This document shows, in pieces, positions 1 to 5,543 of a stretch of DNA of 5,543 nt (its first letter is position 1; every line of letters starts with the position of its first letter). Position numbers and translations under genes: made by a program. The DNA is taken from NCBI GenBank assembly GCA_964642165.1, contig CAZXOC010000402.1, positions 1 to 5,543 of the forward strand, written 5' to 3'. The notes beneath the pieces are model-generated. The model ran no database searches and was not told where the DNA came from. It was given only the letters and a program-made list of their open reading frames with translations. This stretch comes from CAYRVX01 sp964642165 (lineage in GTDB: Bacteria > Planctomycetota > Phycisphaerae > SM23-33).

Positions 1-951
1 GGCATGAGCCTCTACGAGTACTGCCGCAGCGGGCCGTTGGGGGCGACGGATGCGTCTGGTCTAGACGACGTACCGACTTCACCGCCGATCGACAGGCAGG
101 AAGGCAGTTACGATTCGCGAAAATGCCGATGGGAGGTTACCGTCCCGGCGGCGCCCGGCAAGGGATCCGGACGGCCTGATACGGCCTACGATCTCAAGAT
201 GCGGAACTTGGCCGAAGCGCGGGCCATTTACCACTGGAATCGCTACCGGAATTACTGGGAAGAGGACGACAAGGCCGGCAACAAGTACTGGGATGAAGTG
301 AAGCAGAAGTGGGACAAGCAGTTCCGGGAGAACCTCGAAGAGCACGGCTGGAACGCGGGGCCCAAGGTCCGCATTTTCCAGGCATTCCGGTCATCGCTGA
401 CGGGATATGACCTGTCAGAGAGTCAAAAGAAGCACACTCGTGATCTGATCGACATCAAGGTCAGGAAGCAAGCAACAAAGGCCCAGATCCTCTCTGCCCT
501 GAGGACGCTCGGGCCCAGGGACGCCTTCGTGTTCCACGGGCATGCGAATCAGTATGGCTTAGAGACCGTGGATGGGTTCGTTACGGCACAAGAGCTGGGA
601 GCCGCAGTGAAGAGGAACCGCCGAGGCAAACCGGGCTTGGTGATGATCCTAGGGTGCGAGGCCGGTGGCGAGAAGCACTCCAGCCTGACCGTCCTGCGTG
701 AGCTACGCAGCGCTGGAGCCAAAGCGGTCATTGCCCCGCAGGGGGGTCTCGGCTCCCTCGACGCTGGGTACGCCGGTTCCTTCGTCAAATACTTCCTGAA
801 CAGATGGTTGCATGCAAGGCAGCCACTCGGGAGAGCATTCCGTGGGGCCTTGCGAGAGGTCCAGAAGGATACTCCGACCTTCCAACTTACGTGCCAACAG
901 GCACGGGGGTGCCCTTCCTGGAGGTTCAGAGAGCGCGAGAAGGAGGATTAA
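1..951 (+). CDS. RHS/YD-repeat protein, C-terminal end, with a CHAT/caspase-like peptidase tip (5' partial)
   Basis: The frame is open from the first base, so the ATG at 4 is internal and the gene begins to the left of the window. Residues are counted here from that Met. Residues 3-20 (LYEYCRSGPLGATDASGL) match the conserved end of the RHS core domain, usually of the form NLYEYVRSNP...DPSGL, after which RHS proteins carry variable, often toxic, C-terminal domains. Residues 21-65 are a polar linker. Residues 66-160 are rich in Trp, Lys and Glu and probably helical. Residues about 172-300 resemble a caspase-fold CHAT peptidase: a hydrophobic strand into FHGHANQYG (H178, H180), a strand into VMILGCEAGG (C218), then AGAKAVIAP (237-245) and a following helix. 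H180 and C218 are the likely catalytic dyad. RHS shells normally enclose and deliver such tips. The RHS assignment is firm; the peptidase call rests on motif pattern and strand order only. Confidence 0.82.
   Translation, partial: GMSLYEYCRSGPLGATDASGLDDVPTSPPIDRQEGSYDSRKCRWEVTVPAAPGKGSGRPDTAYDLKMRNLAEARAIYHWNRYRNYWEEDDKAGNKYWDEVKQKWDKQFRENLEEHGWNAGPKVRIFQAFRSSLTGYDLSESQKKHTRDLIDIKVRKQATKAQILSALRTLGPRDAFVFHGHANQYGLETVDGFVTAQELGAAVKRNRRGKPGLVMILGCEAGGEKHSSLTVLRELRSAGAKAVIAPQGGLGSLDAGYAGSFVKYFLNRWLHARQPLGRAFRGALREVQKDTPTFQLTCQQARGCPSWRFREREKED
529..906 (+). other. Caspase-fold (CHAT-like) peptidase domain within the RHS tail
   Basis: This marks the domain at residues about 176-301 of the RHS tail. 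The pattern is strand-GH-(A/G), then about 38 residues, then strand-x-G-C-E-A-G, then GAKAVIAP and an amphipathic segment with ALREVQ at its end. CHAT and other clan CD peptidases place the catalytic His after a GH motif and the Cys at the end of a strand in an L-x-x-C-x-S/A-G context. Both residues are present, so the domain may be active. No substrate can be predicted. A non-peptidase alpha/beta domain with chance motifs remains possible. Confidence 0.6.
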
Positions 952-964
952 GCTCGAGGTGCTG

Positions 965-1004
965 GTAGGGCGCCCTCCGGTGCCCGACGTGGGGGGCGTC
1001 CTAC
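965..1004 (+). terminator. Strong hairpin after the RHS gene, terminator-like but without a U-tract
   Basis: Positions 965-978 pair with 991-1004 over 14 bp, with two G-U wobbles, around a 12-nt loop. The structure begins 13 nt after the RHS stop codon. The downstream bases are GCGCTT rather than a run of T, so it is not a classical intrinsic terminator. It may protect the 3' end of the mRNA or lower read-through into the next gene. Confidence 0.5.
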
Positions 1005-1104
1005 GCGCTTCCGGAAGTCGGAGGCCAGTTGGCCAGCAACAGATGCAACTGAAGGGCTGGTCATGGAACCCGCTCAGCGCGGGAATGCCGGAAAGGAAGA
1101 GGTC

Positions 1105-1647
1105 ATGTGCAAGCGCCACGCGGTCGTGACATGGGGTTTGTGCCTCGCGAAATGGGTTGTTGTTGCGGCGCTGCTGTCCGCAGAGGTACAATTGGCACTA
1201 TGGTACATTAGAATCAAGTCAAACTGGGTGGGCTTCGTCAATGAGCGACGGGGGCGCATGTCCACCGAAGCGCACGAGAAGATGATCGGCTTACTGCAAC
1301 ACTTCAGGGCCGTGCTGTGGGTCCCAACGGGCTTGTGTTTGGGTCTCTGCGCGTGGGGTTGCGCGCGCGAGCTGCGCGGCAAGGGAAAGACTGCCGGCGG
1401 TCTGCTTGCTGGGGGCACCGCGTGCGTGGTTTGTGCGGTCATCTTCGGACTCATTGTGGTCGATCTAAGTGCTGGGTACTCAGCGGCATTGCGATGGAAG
1501 CCTGTGCCCGTGGTGACGAGCCCACCATTCGAGCAAGCGTTGCCGGCGACTTGCGCGCGAGCCACCTCGGGGCCCCCTGCCCTGCGGAATGTTGGGCCCG
1601 GAGTATGCATACCGGAGAGGAGGCCGGGCCCAGTCTCGGGCACATGA
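1105..1647 (+). CDS. Small integral membrane protein, unrecognised family
   Basis: The start at 1105 is chosen because AAGGA at 1093-1097 sits 7 nt upstream. An in-frame ATG at 1063 has no comparable site and would add 14 polar residues. The 180-residue product has three likely membrane segments, at about 12-35, 67-87 and 98-121. A 31-residue basic/polar loop lies between the first two and a short basic loop (RELRGKGK, 88-95) between the last two. Several cysteines (13, 78, 82, 86, 107, 110) fall in or beside the membrane segments. The last 50 residues are rich in Pro, Gly and Ala and have no clear fold. The gene lies 153 nt after the RHS stop with the hairpin between, so co-transcription is possible but not shown. 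I do not recognise the family. Its position after an RHS effector makes an immunity or partner role conceivable, which is inference. Confidence 0.6.
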   Translation: MCKRHAVVTWGLCLAKWVVVAALLSAEVQLALWYIRIKSNWVGFVNERRGRMSTEAHEKMIGLLQHFRAVLWVPTGLCLGLCAWGCARELRGKGKTAGGLLAGGTACVVCAVIFGLIVVDLSAGYSAALRWKPVPVVTSPPFEQALPATCARATSGPPALRNVGPGVCIPERRPGPVSGT

Positions 1648-1867
1648 CGCTCTCAGGCGGTCGAGGTGAGCTTGAGGGCGCCGTTGACGAGGCGGCCAAG
1701 AACGTGTGCCTGTGTTGGTCCTGACGGAGTCACGACGGAGTCACGAAGCTGGGGACCGGAACAGGCGGCTGTCGGAGGCATCGGTGCTCCGCCCGATTCT
1801 TGCGTGCTGCGGGCACAGGGATTGCTCGGGGGGGACGTAGCGGGAGGGCGGTCCGGGCCCATCTGCC
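1648..1867. other. Non-coding stretch, no gene seen
   Basis: No open frame here has a ribosome binding site, a recognisable motif or a coding-like third-base pattern. Apart from the 11-bp tandem repeat at 1723-1744, nothing stands out. The G-runs near 1828-1835 are ordinary for such GC-rich DNA. Confidence 0.5.
1723..1744 (+). repeat. Two tandem copies of an 11-bp unit
   Basis: GACGGAGTCAC occurs at 1723-1733 and again, immediately adjacent and identical, at 1734-1744, followed by the first two bases of a third copy. It lies 76 bp after the membrane protein stop codon. It could be a slippage duplication or a paired binding site; nothing in the sequence decides between them. Confidence 0.75.
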
Positions 1868-2121
1868 TTTGCCGTAGGGCCCGACACGGTCGGCGCGCCT
1901 GGAGCCGGCCCCGTCAATCTCTGGCCCGCAAGGGTTGCCCGGGCGCCTTGGCGAAACGGGTGACGCGACTGATCGGTGCCGACCCGGACCACGACAACGA
2001 GGACTTCGGCCGGGCCGTCGCCATCGACAACACGCGGATCACGATCGGCGCCAGCACCGAGGACACCGCGGGCGGACACACCGGCTGCGCCTACGTCTAC
2101 GAGGACGACGACGAGGACGGC
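1868..2121 (+). pseudogene. Remnant of an FG-GAP (integrin-alpha-like beta-propeller) repeat gene
   Basis: Translating from 1960 gives LIGADPDHDNEDFGRAVAID followed by NTRITIGAS and a GCAYVYED ending. This is the classic FG-GAP blade: a polar loop with D-x-D/N residues, FG-x-x-V-A-I, a strand ending in GA, then a G-x-AYV(Y/F) strand. Nearly every third codon position from 1978 to 2121 is G or C, as expected for genuine coding DNA in this genome. Just upstream, in another frame (1868-1960), FAVGPDTVGAPGAG resembles the end of a preceding blade, which suggests a frameshift near 1955-1963. After 2121 the similarity stops. No start codon with a ribosome binding site, signal peptide or further blades are present. 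FG-GAP blades occur in secreted propeller proteins, so this looks like a decayed or transferred fragment. Confidence 0.55.
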
Positions 2122-2501
2122 GCCCGCCACCACGATCGTCATGGTGCGCATGTGCGGTTGTCCTTCCATCCTGGCACCGTCCCGGGCGCCGCGCTCACGG
2201 CTGGAGCTTCCTCAGGGCCTCGGCGGCTTGGCGGTCGGCCGCACGCGGCAACGTCGGTCTCGCGGAACACGCCGTTGCGCGCCGAGCCGCGACAGGCGAC
2301 CGAATCCGCGCCGGAGGCCGGCGCCGACGGGCCGCCGGGGGCGGCGGTCACCACCACCGCCACGAGCTTCTGCATCTCCTGGCTCTTTCGCCGGAACTTG
2401 CGAGCATCACCGTCGTCTGTTAAACGGGCAGCGAACGCCAACTGGCTGGTGTGCCGGTCGGCGACCGTGGCGCGGCGCGGTCGGTGTGTCCGTAACGAAG
2501 C
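2122..2501. other. GC-rich stretch with no supported gene
   Basis: Long open frames exist on both strands, but they reflect scarcity of stop codons in GC-rich DNA. Their translations are rich in Arg, Ala, Pro and Gly, lack conserved motifs and have no credible start. The last 50 bases carry the CGGTCG repeats. On the minus strand a lysine-rich piece (RKFRRKSQEMQKL, about 2362-2400) looks slightly protein-like, but I cannot assign it. Confidence 0.5.
2455..2483. promoter_or_regulatory. Cluster of CGGTCG/CGACCG repeats, possible operator
   Basis: CGGTCG is at 2455-2460, its reverse complement CGACCG at 2462-2467, and CGGTCG again at 2478-2483. They form two overlapping inverted repeats, with a 1-nt spacer and a 10-nt spacer. 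They lie about 20-50 bp upstream of the candidate -35 box, where activators commonly bind. Short GC-rich repeats are also frequent by chance here. Confidence 0.3.
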
Positions 2502-2530
2502 TTGCATCGGCCGTCCGCCCGTGGTAAGAT
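2502..2530 (+). promoter_or_regulatory. Candidate sigma70-type promoter for the surface protein gene
   Basis: TTGCAT (2502-2507, 3 of 6 matches to the -35 consensus) and TAAGAT (2525-2530, 4 of 6 matches to the -10 consensus) are separated by exactly 17 bp. TAAGAT is a local AT-rich island in very GC-rich DNA. Transcription would begin near 2537, leaving a leader of about 320 nt before the ATG at 2858. Confidence 0.45.
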
Positions 2531-2545
2531 TCGCTCCCAGTGAGG

Positions 2546-2592
2546 TGGGCCGGTACGGTCTGTCCGCACGCGGGTGCGGCGTGGCCGGCCCA
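2546..2592 (+). promoter_or_regulatory. Nested hairpin at the start of the predicted leader
   Basis: TGGGCCGG (2546-2553) pairs perfectly with CCGGCCCA (2585-2592). Inside it, CCGCAC (2564-2569) pairs with GTGCGG (2574-2579) around a GCGG loop, and ACG (2555-2557) can pair with CGT (2580-2582). If the promoter call is right, this structure forms the 5' end of the mRNA, where it could stabilise the transcript or act in regulation. It matches no riboswitch class I know. Confidence 0.4.
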
Positions 2593-2845
2593 AGGAGCAG
2601 AAGACTCGGCAGTTCGTTCTGCCCAATCGGAGCAGCTTCTCTCACAACTCTCGGCATCGGCGGCGACGTGCAGGGCCCTCCCGGCTCGGACCTCGGTGTC
2701 CCACGTTCGCACCGAAGCGGAAGCGGACGCATGAGCGGCGGACGATGCGCGCGGACGGTTGGGATCGTGGCAGGCCAGGCAATCCCCTGCCTCACCGCCC
2801 CGCTCGGACAGCGAGCGGCCCGGCTTACTTCGAGGCCTGTTGAAT
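2593..2845 (+). other. Remaining untranslated leader of the surface protein gene
   Basis: This stretch between the nested hairpin and the Shine-Dalgarno sequence has no recognised gene. A 7-bp hairpin, CCGCTCG (2800-2806) with CGAGCGG (2812-2818), lies 28 nt before the Shine-Dalgarno sequence. A frame from a GTG at 2574 to a TGA at 2841-2843 would end 14 nt before the next start, but its product is mostly Arg, Pro and Ser without conserved features, so I do not call it a leader peptide. Confidence 0.4.
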
Positions 2846-2850
2846 AGGAG
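2846..2850 (+). promoter_or_regulatory. Shine-Dalgarno site of the surface protein gene
   Basis: AGGAG lies 7 nt before the ATG at 2858. This fixes the start, which is also the first residue of an obvious signal peptide. Confidence 0.8.
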
Positions 2851-2857
2851 CAGGAAC

Positions 2858-2935
2858 ATGAGGAACGGAAGGTCACTGTTAGTCGTCGCGCTGGCGACGG
2901 CGGGACTGATGGCGACGGCCGGGACGGCCATGGCG
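2858..2935 (+). other. Signal peptide of the surface protein
   Basis: The 26 encoded residues have an Arg-bearing n-region, a hydrophobic core of Leu, Val and Ala, and a small-x-small AMA motif before Gln27. This is a standard signal peptidase I site for Sec export; there is no lipobox cysteine and no twin-arginine motif. Confidence 0.85.
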
Positions 2936-5543
2936 CAAACGAACTACTCTTGGGACGGCGGCGCGGGCGCCGGCGATCCCAACTGGGGCAACGCCCTGAA
3001 CTGGAACCCCGACGGTGTTCCGGTAAATGACCCGAATGGCGGAACGGTCAACATCGCGAAAAGCAAGATCGTCGACGCGAATGGATTCCTCGTGAATCTG
3101 CCCGAAATGAACATCACGGCGCAAAGCGGCATTCTGGACACAGCGGGCACCGGCGTCATCATCGCGGCCACCTTCAAGCCTCATAACACAGGTATGGACT
3201 TCTACCCCGCAATTGTCGCCAATATGCTCCAGGCGAGTTACCGTGTCGGCACTGTGAAGTACTACGACACAGTCGACTCGAACACGATCGATCTTTCCAG
3301 CGGCAACCATAATTTCTACTACGACACGACGGCCGATATGGAAGTGAAGGTCTGGGACGGTAAGGACGGCGACGGCATAATGCGCATGTCGGCCGACGGC
3401 GCGAACCCCGTGCCGACTCTGACCACGCCGAAAATCACCGTTGACGGGCCACCGAGCCTCTTCAGCGCTGAGGGGCTGGTTGACGTTGACACGGTCGTCG
3501 TCACCAACGGCGGCAAGTACATCGCCAAGGGCAACAACTCGATCGGCGACGGGGACACCAGCGTGACGCTCACCCAGGGCGGGTATCTGGAGCTCCAGGT
3601 CGAGCAAAGTGCGCTGGCCAACGTTGACGTGCTGGATCCGTACTGCGTGCTCGCCGGGCACCTGGGCGGGGCGACCTACGGGACGGGCGGCAACGTATCG
3701 CTGGTCGAGGATGTCATCCTTGCGCCCACCGGCGGGACAGAGCCCACGCGAGCCGAGCTCGGCGACGACGCCATCCTCTACCAGGGCGTCACGACCAGCA
3801 ACAAGACCCTGATCGTCGGCGATAACGAAGTCGACGCGATCTACAAGGGCGCAGCCATCGGGGCCTTCTACGCCAACAGCAAGATAAGTGGAATCAGCCT
3901 TACCGCCGAGCCCGGAAGCGGCAATCTGCAGGTCGTCTTTGCCGCTACCAGCTGCCCGGATGTCACCACCAACAACAAGTTCTACGGTGACGCCAACAGG
4001 ACCGCGGACATTCAGGTCCTCAACGGGGCCTATATCCGTTTGAAGAACTCCTTTAACTCCGACTACGACTACGTAGCCGACGCCGACCCCACCCGGATCC
4101 ACACCTTCAACATCACCGGCGAAGTGGGCAAAGAGTCGAGACAGATTCTCAACCACTACCGGACGTCGACCACGCACATCAAGGAAGGCCAGACCTGGAA
4201 CATATCCAACGGCGCATGGAGGATGCAGTCCTACTTCGCCGGCAGGGGCCAGCACGGCGACGTGACGCTTACCGACGGGATCCTCTGGGAACCCGAGACC
4301 GCCTTCAGCGCGTCTGACTCGGGGTTCACTCTGACTCTCGGCGGGACGTTCGCGATTCGCGGGCTTCAGCAGGCTCGCCTCGGCAACTACGAAGCGCTGG
4401 ACGCCAATTTCAGCTATTCCGGCAAGCCGATTATCGCCTTGCAGGACAACCAGAATTACGACATCGACTATGACCCGAACGGCGCCAATCCGATCTTCGC
4501 CGACCTGCTGCAGAACGCCGACATCTCGAGCACGACCTACAAGGCGATCGGCTTCGCCGGCGACCTTCAGATAGGCCACGAAAAGTACATCTTTAACGCC
4601 TTTGAGCGACAGGATGACCACGCCGGCGTGACCACGAGCACCGGTGCGGAAATCATCCCCGCCGGCAACCAGCCGGGCGGCGAGACGGCCGTCATCGGCC
4701 TGGCCGCCACGGCGCTGGGTGAAGGCAAAAACATCGACATTGACATGGCCATCAACGCCCCCGGCGCCATCGTCAGGTGCGGCACGACCGATCCCGACCG
4801 GATCGTCGTGGCCAACAGCGGCGGTTTTGTGGCCGCCATCCCCACCGGTACCGTGATTCTCAAGAAGAACGTCGCCGCCCGGGAAATCCAGATCCAGTCC
4901 GGCTCAGTGACGATCAACTCGGGTGTCCAACTCGACAGCGGCGCGCCGGCCACGGTGTTCCCGATCAGTTTCGATACGGTGACGGCCGCTGGAGACCTGG
5001 TGCTCAACGGCAGCCAACTGGATGACCTTAACCCGGTGACCATCACGGCCAACTCCGGCGACCGGGTGCAGATTGGCAGCAACGTCGACCTGTCGGACAC
5101 CACGATCGTCGCCAACGCCGGCCTCACCCAGGTGAGAATCGGCGGCAACAACTCCACGGTGACGCTCGGCAACCTGGAGATGAACACCGACGTCGCCTTC
5201 GGCAGCAACAACAACACCGGCCTGCTCAACATAGTCGGAACGATGTCCGGCACGGGCAAATTCATCACCGGCAACAACAAGGCCACCGTTCTGTCCGGCG
5301 GCACGCTGGCGCCCGGCAACAGCGTCGGCGAGCTCAACAAGGGCGGCCGGATTATCCGGATGGCCGACGGGGCGATCTACGAGTGGGAGATCGCCGATCC
5401 CGACGCCAACGCGGGCATCGGGTGGGACCTGATCTGGGGCAGCGACATCGACTTCGACGTCAACGACGCCGACGACGCCAACGCCGCCGAGGACATCTCC
5501 TCGCTGACGTTCCGCATCGTCGACGCCGGCCTGACCCGCGACA
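2858..5543 (+). CDS. Large secreted beta-strand-rich surface protein, autotransporter/PEP-CTERM style (3' partial)
   Basis: The frame stays open for 895 codons to the window edge, so the C-terminus is missing. Residues 1-26 are a signal peptide: basic MRNGR, a hydrophobic core at 6-22, and AMA before Q27 as the cleavage site. The mature start, with WDGG at 32-35 and NWGNALNWNPDGVP at 42-55, is the N-terminal signature of large planctomycete and verrucomicrobial surface proteins with autotransporter-associated beta-strand repeats. The body is rich in Asn, Asp, Gly and Thr, with short strand-turn units such as GNNS at 225-228 and 763-766, suggesting a right-handed beta-helix. Residues 781-859 include GTMSGTG, GGTLAPGNSVG (814-824), YEWEI (841-845) and WDLI (856-859), a block usually found near the end of such proteins. 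An Asp-rich segment follows at 863-879. There are only three cysteines. A C-terminal anchor such as PEP-CTERM or an outer-membrane barrel would lie beyond the window. The role is probably cell surface or matrix; substrate unknown. Confidence 0.85.
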   Translation, partial: MRNGRSLLVVALATAGLMATAGTAMAQTNYSWDGGAGAGDPNWGNALNWNPDGVPVNDPNGGTVNIAKSKIVDANGFLVNLPEMNITAQSGILDTAGTGVIIAATFKPHNTGMDFYPAIVANMLQASYRVGTVKYYDTVDSNTIDLSSGNHNFYYDTTADMEVKVWDGKDGDGIMRMSADGANPVPTLTTPKITVDGPPSLFSAEGLVDVDTVVVTNGGKYIAKGNNSIGDGDTSVTLTQGGYLELQVEQSALANVDVLDPYCVLAGHLGGATYGTGGNVSLVEDVILAPTGGTEPTRAELGDDAILYQGVTTSNKTLIVGDNEVDAIYKGAAIGAFYANSKISGISLTAEPGSGNLQVVFAATSCPDVTTNNKFYGDANRTADIQVLNGAYIRLKNSFNSDYDYVADADPTRIHTFNITGEVGKESRQILNHYRTSTTHIKEGQTWNISNGAWRMQSYFAGRGQHGDVTLTDGILWEPETAFSASDSGFTLTLGGTFAIRGLQQARLGNYEALDANFSYSGKPIIALQDNQNYDIDYDPNGANPIFADLLQNADISSTTYKAIGFAGDLQIGHEKYIFNAFERQDDHAGVTTSTGAEIIPAGNQPGGETAVIGLAATALGEGKNIDIDMAINAPGAIVRCGTTDPDRIVVANSGGFVAAIPTGTVILKKNVAAREIQIQSGSVTINSGVQLDSGAPATVFPISFDTVTAAGDLVLNGSQLDDLNPVTITANSGDRVQIGSNVDLSDTTIVANAGLTQVRIGGNNSTVTLGNLEMNTDVAFGSNNNTGLLNIVGTMSGTGKFITGNNKATVLSGGTLAPGNSVGELNKGGRIIRMADGAIYEWEIADPDANAGIGWDLIWGSDIDFDVNDADDANAAEDISSLTFRIVDAGLTRD

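Noticed and set aside
1008..1017. Perfect palindrome CTTCCGGAAG before the membrane protein gene
   Set aside because: No -35/-10 pair could be placed beside it, so an operator call would have no support.
812..1129. A 105-codon plus-strand frame overlapping the RHS end and the hairpin
   Set aside because: It lies in a shifted frame over the RHS coding sequence, has no ribosome binding site and yields an Arg/Ser/Gly-rich product.
1598..1617. CCGGAG direct repeats flanking the palindrome GTATGCATAC
   Set aside because: It lies inside the coding sequence for the membrane protein's tail, with no nearby promoter on which it could act, so I treat it as chance.
1105..1647. The possibility that the membrane protein is a bacterial gasdermin cut by the CHAT-like protease
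   Set aside because: Gasdermins are soluble beta-rich proteins before cleavage; this product is a short protein with three hydrophobic helices and does not fit.
1741..2169. Minus-strand frame with a hydrophobic start near MRTMTIVVAGAVLVVVLV, resembling a signal peptide
   Set aside because: The run of Val is the antisense reading of the Asp-rich codons at the end of the FG-GAP piece, and the remainder has no secreted-protein features.
1666..2847. A 393-codon plus-strand open frame spanning the whole intergenic stretch
   Set aside because: Only the FG-GAP piece at about 1960-2121 looks like protein. The rest is Arg/Gly/Pro/Ala-rich without motifs, and the start has no ribosome binding site.
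2139..2931. Overlapping minus-strand open frames across the leader and upstream region
   Set aside because: They have low-complexity, Arg- and Pro-rich products and would run antisense through the promoter, leader and signal peptide. The RKFRRKSQEMQKL segment is the only protein-like part, and I could not tie it to a family.
2879..4621. A 580-codon open frame on the minus strand, rich in Val, Asp and Arg
   Set aside because: It is antisense to the surface protein gene, which has a signal peptide, Shine-Dalgarno sequence and family motifs. The frame is open because GC-rich third positions of the plus-strand gene rarely make stops on the other strand.
4567..5340. A 257-codon minus-strand open frame
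   Set aside because: It is another antisense shadow of the surface protein gene, with a Pro, Ser, Leu and Val composition and no domain motif.

Overview
The window is high-GC bacterial DNA whose recognisable genes all read on the plus strand. Two things suggest a planctomycete, perhaps of the Phycisphaerae type, or a related environmental bacterium. One is a very large Asn/Asp/Gly/Thr-rich secreted beta-strand protein with a WDGG...W...LNW N-terminus and a late GGTLAPGNS motif. The other is the presence of an RHS-family tail and FG-GAP-like coding sequence close by. This placement is inferred from protein style; no rRNA or other marker is present.

Layout. Positions 1-951 hold the 3' end of an RHS/YD-repeat gene that enters from the left. 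After the conserved RHS core end there is a charged helical linker and then a C-terminal domain that looks like a caspase-fold (CHAT-like) cysteine peptidase, with a GHA histidine motif and an LGCEAG cysteine motif. A 14-bp hairpin (965-1004) follows the stop codon. Positions 1105-1647 encode a small, unrecognised protein with three predicted membrane segments and a good Shine-Dalgarno sequence.

Positions 1648-2857 (about 1.2 kb) contain no convincing intact gene. They hold an 11-bp tandem repeat, a short decayed piece of an FG-GAP (integrin-alpha-like beta-propeller) gene, a cluster of CGGTCG/CGACCG repeats, a candidate sigma70-type promoter with exact 17-bp spacing, and a leader of roughly 320 nt with two hairpins. 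Positions 2858-5543 are the start of a long secreted surface protein: signal peptide, 895 codons with no stop, running off the right edge. A misleading long open frame lies antisense to it.

How the parts may relate. The RHS tail and the membrane protein could be an effector and its partner (immunity, or protease target), but only adjacency supports this. The surface protein appears to be a separate transcription unit with its own promoter and leader. No tRNA, rRNA, CRISPR array, insertion sequence or attachment site was found.
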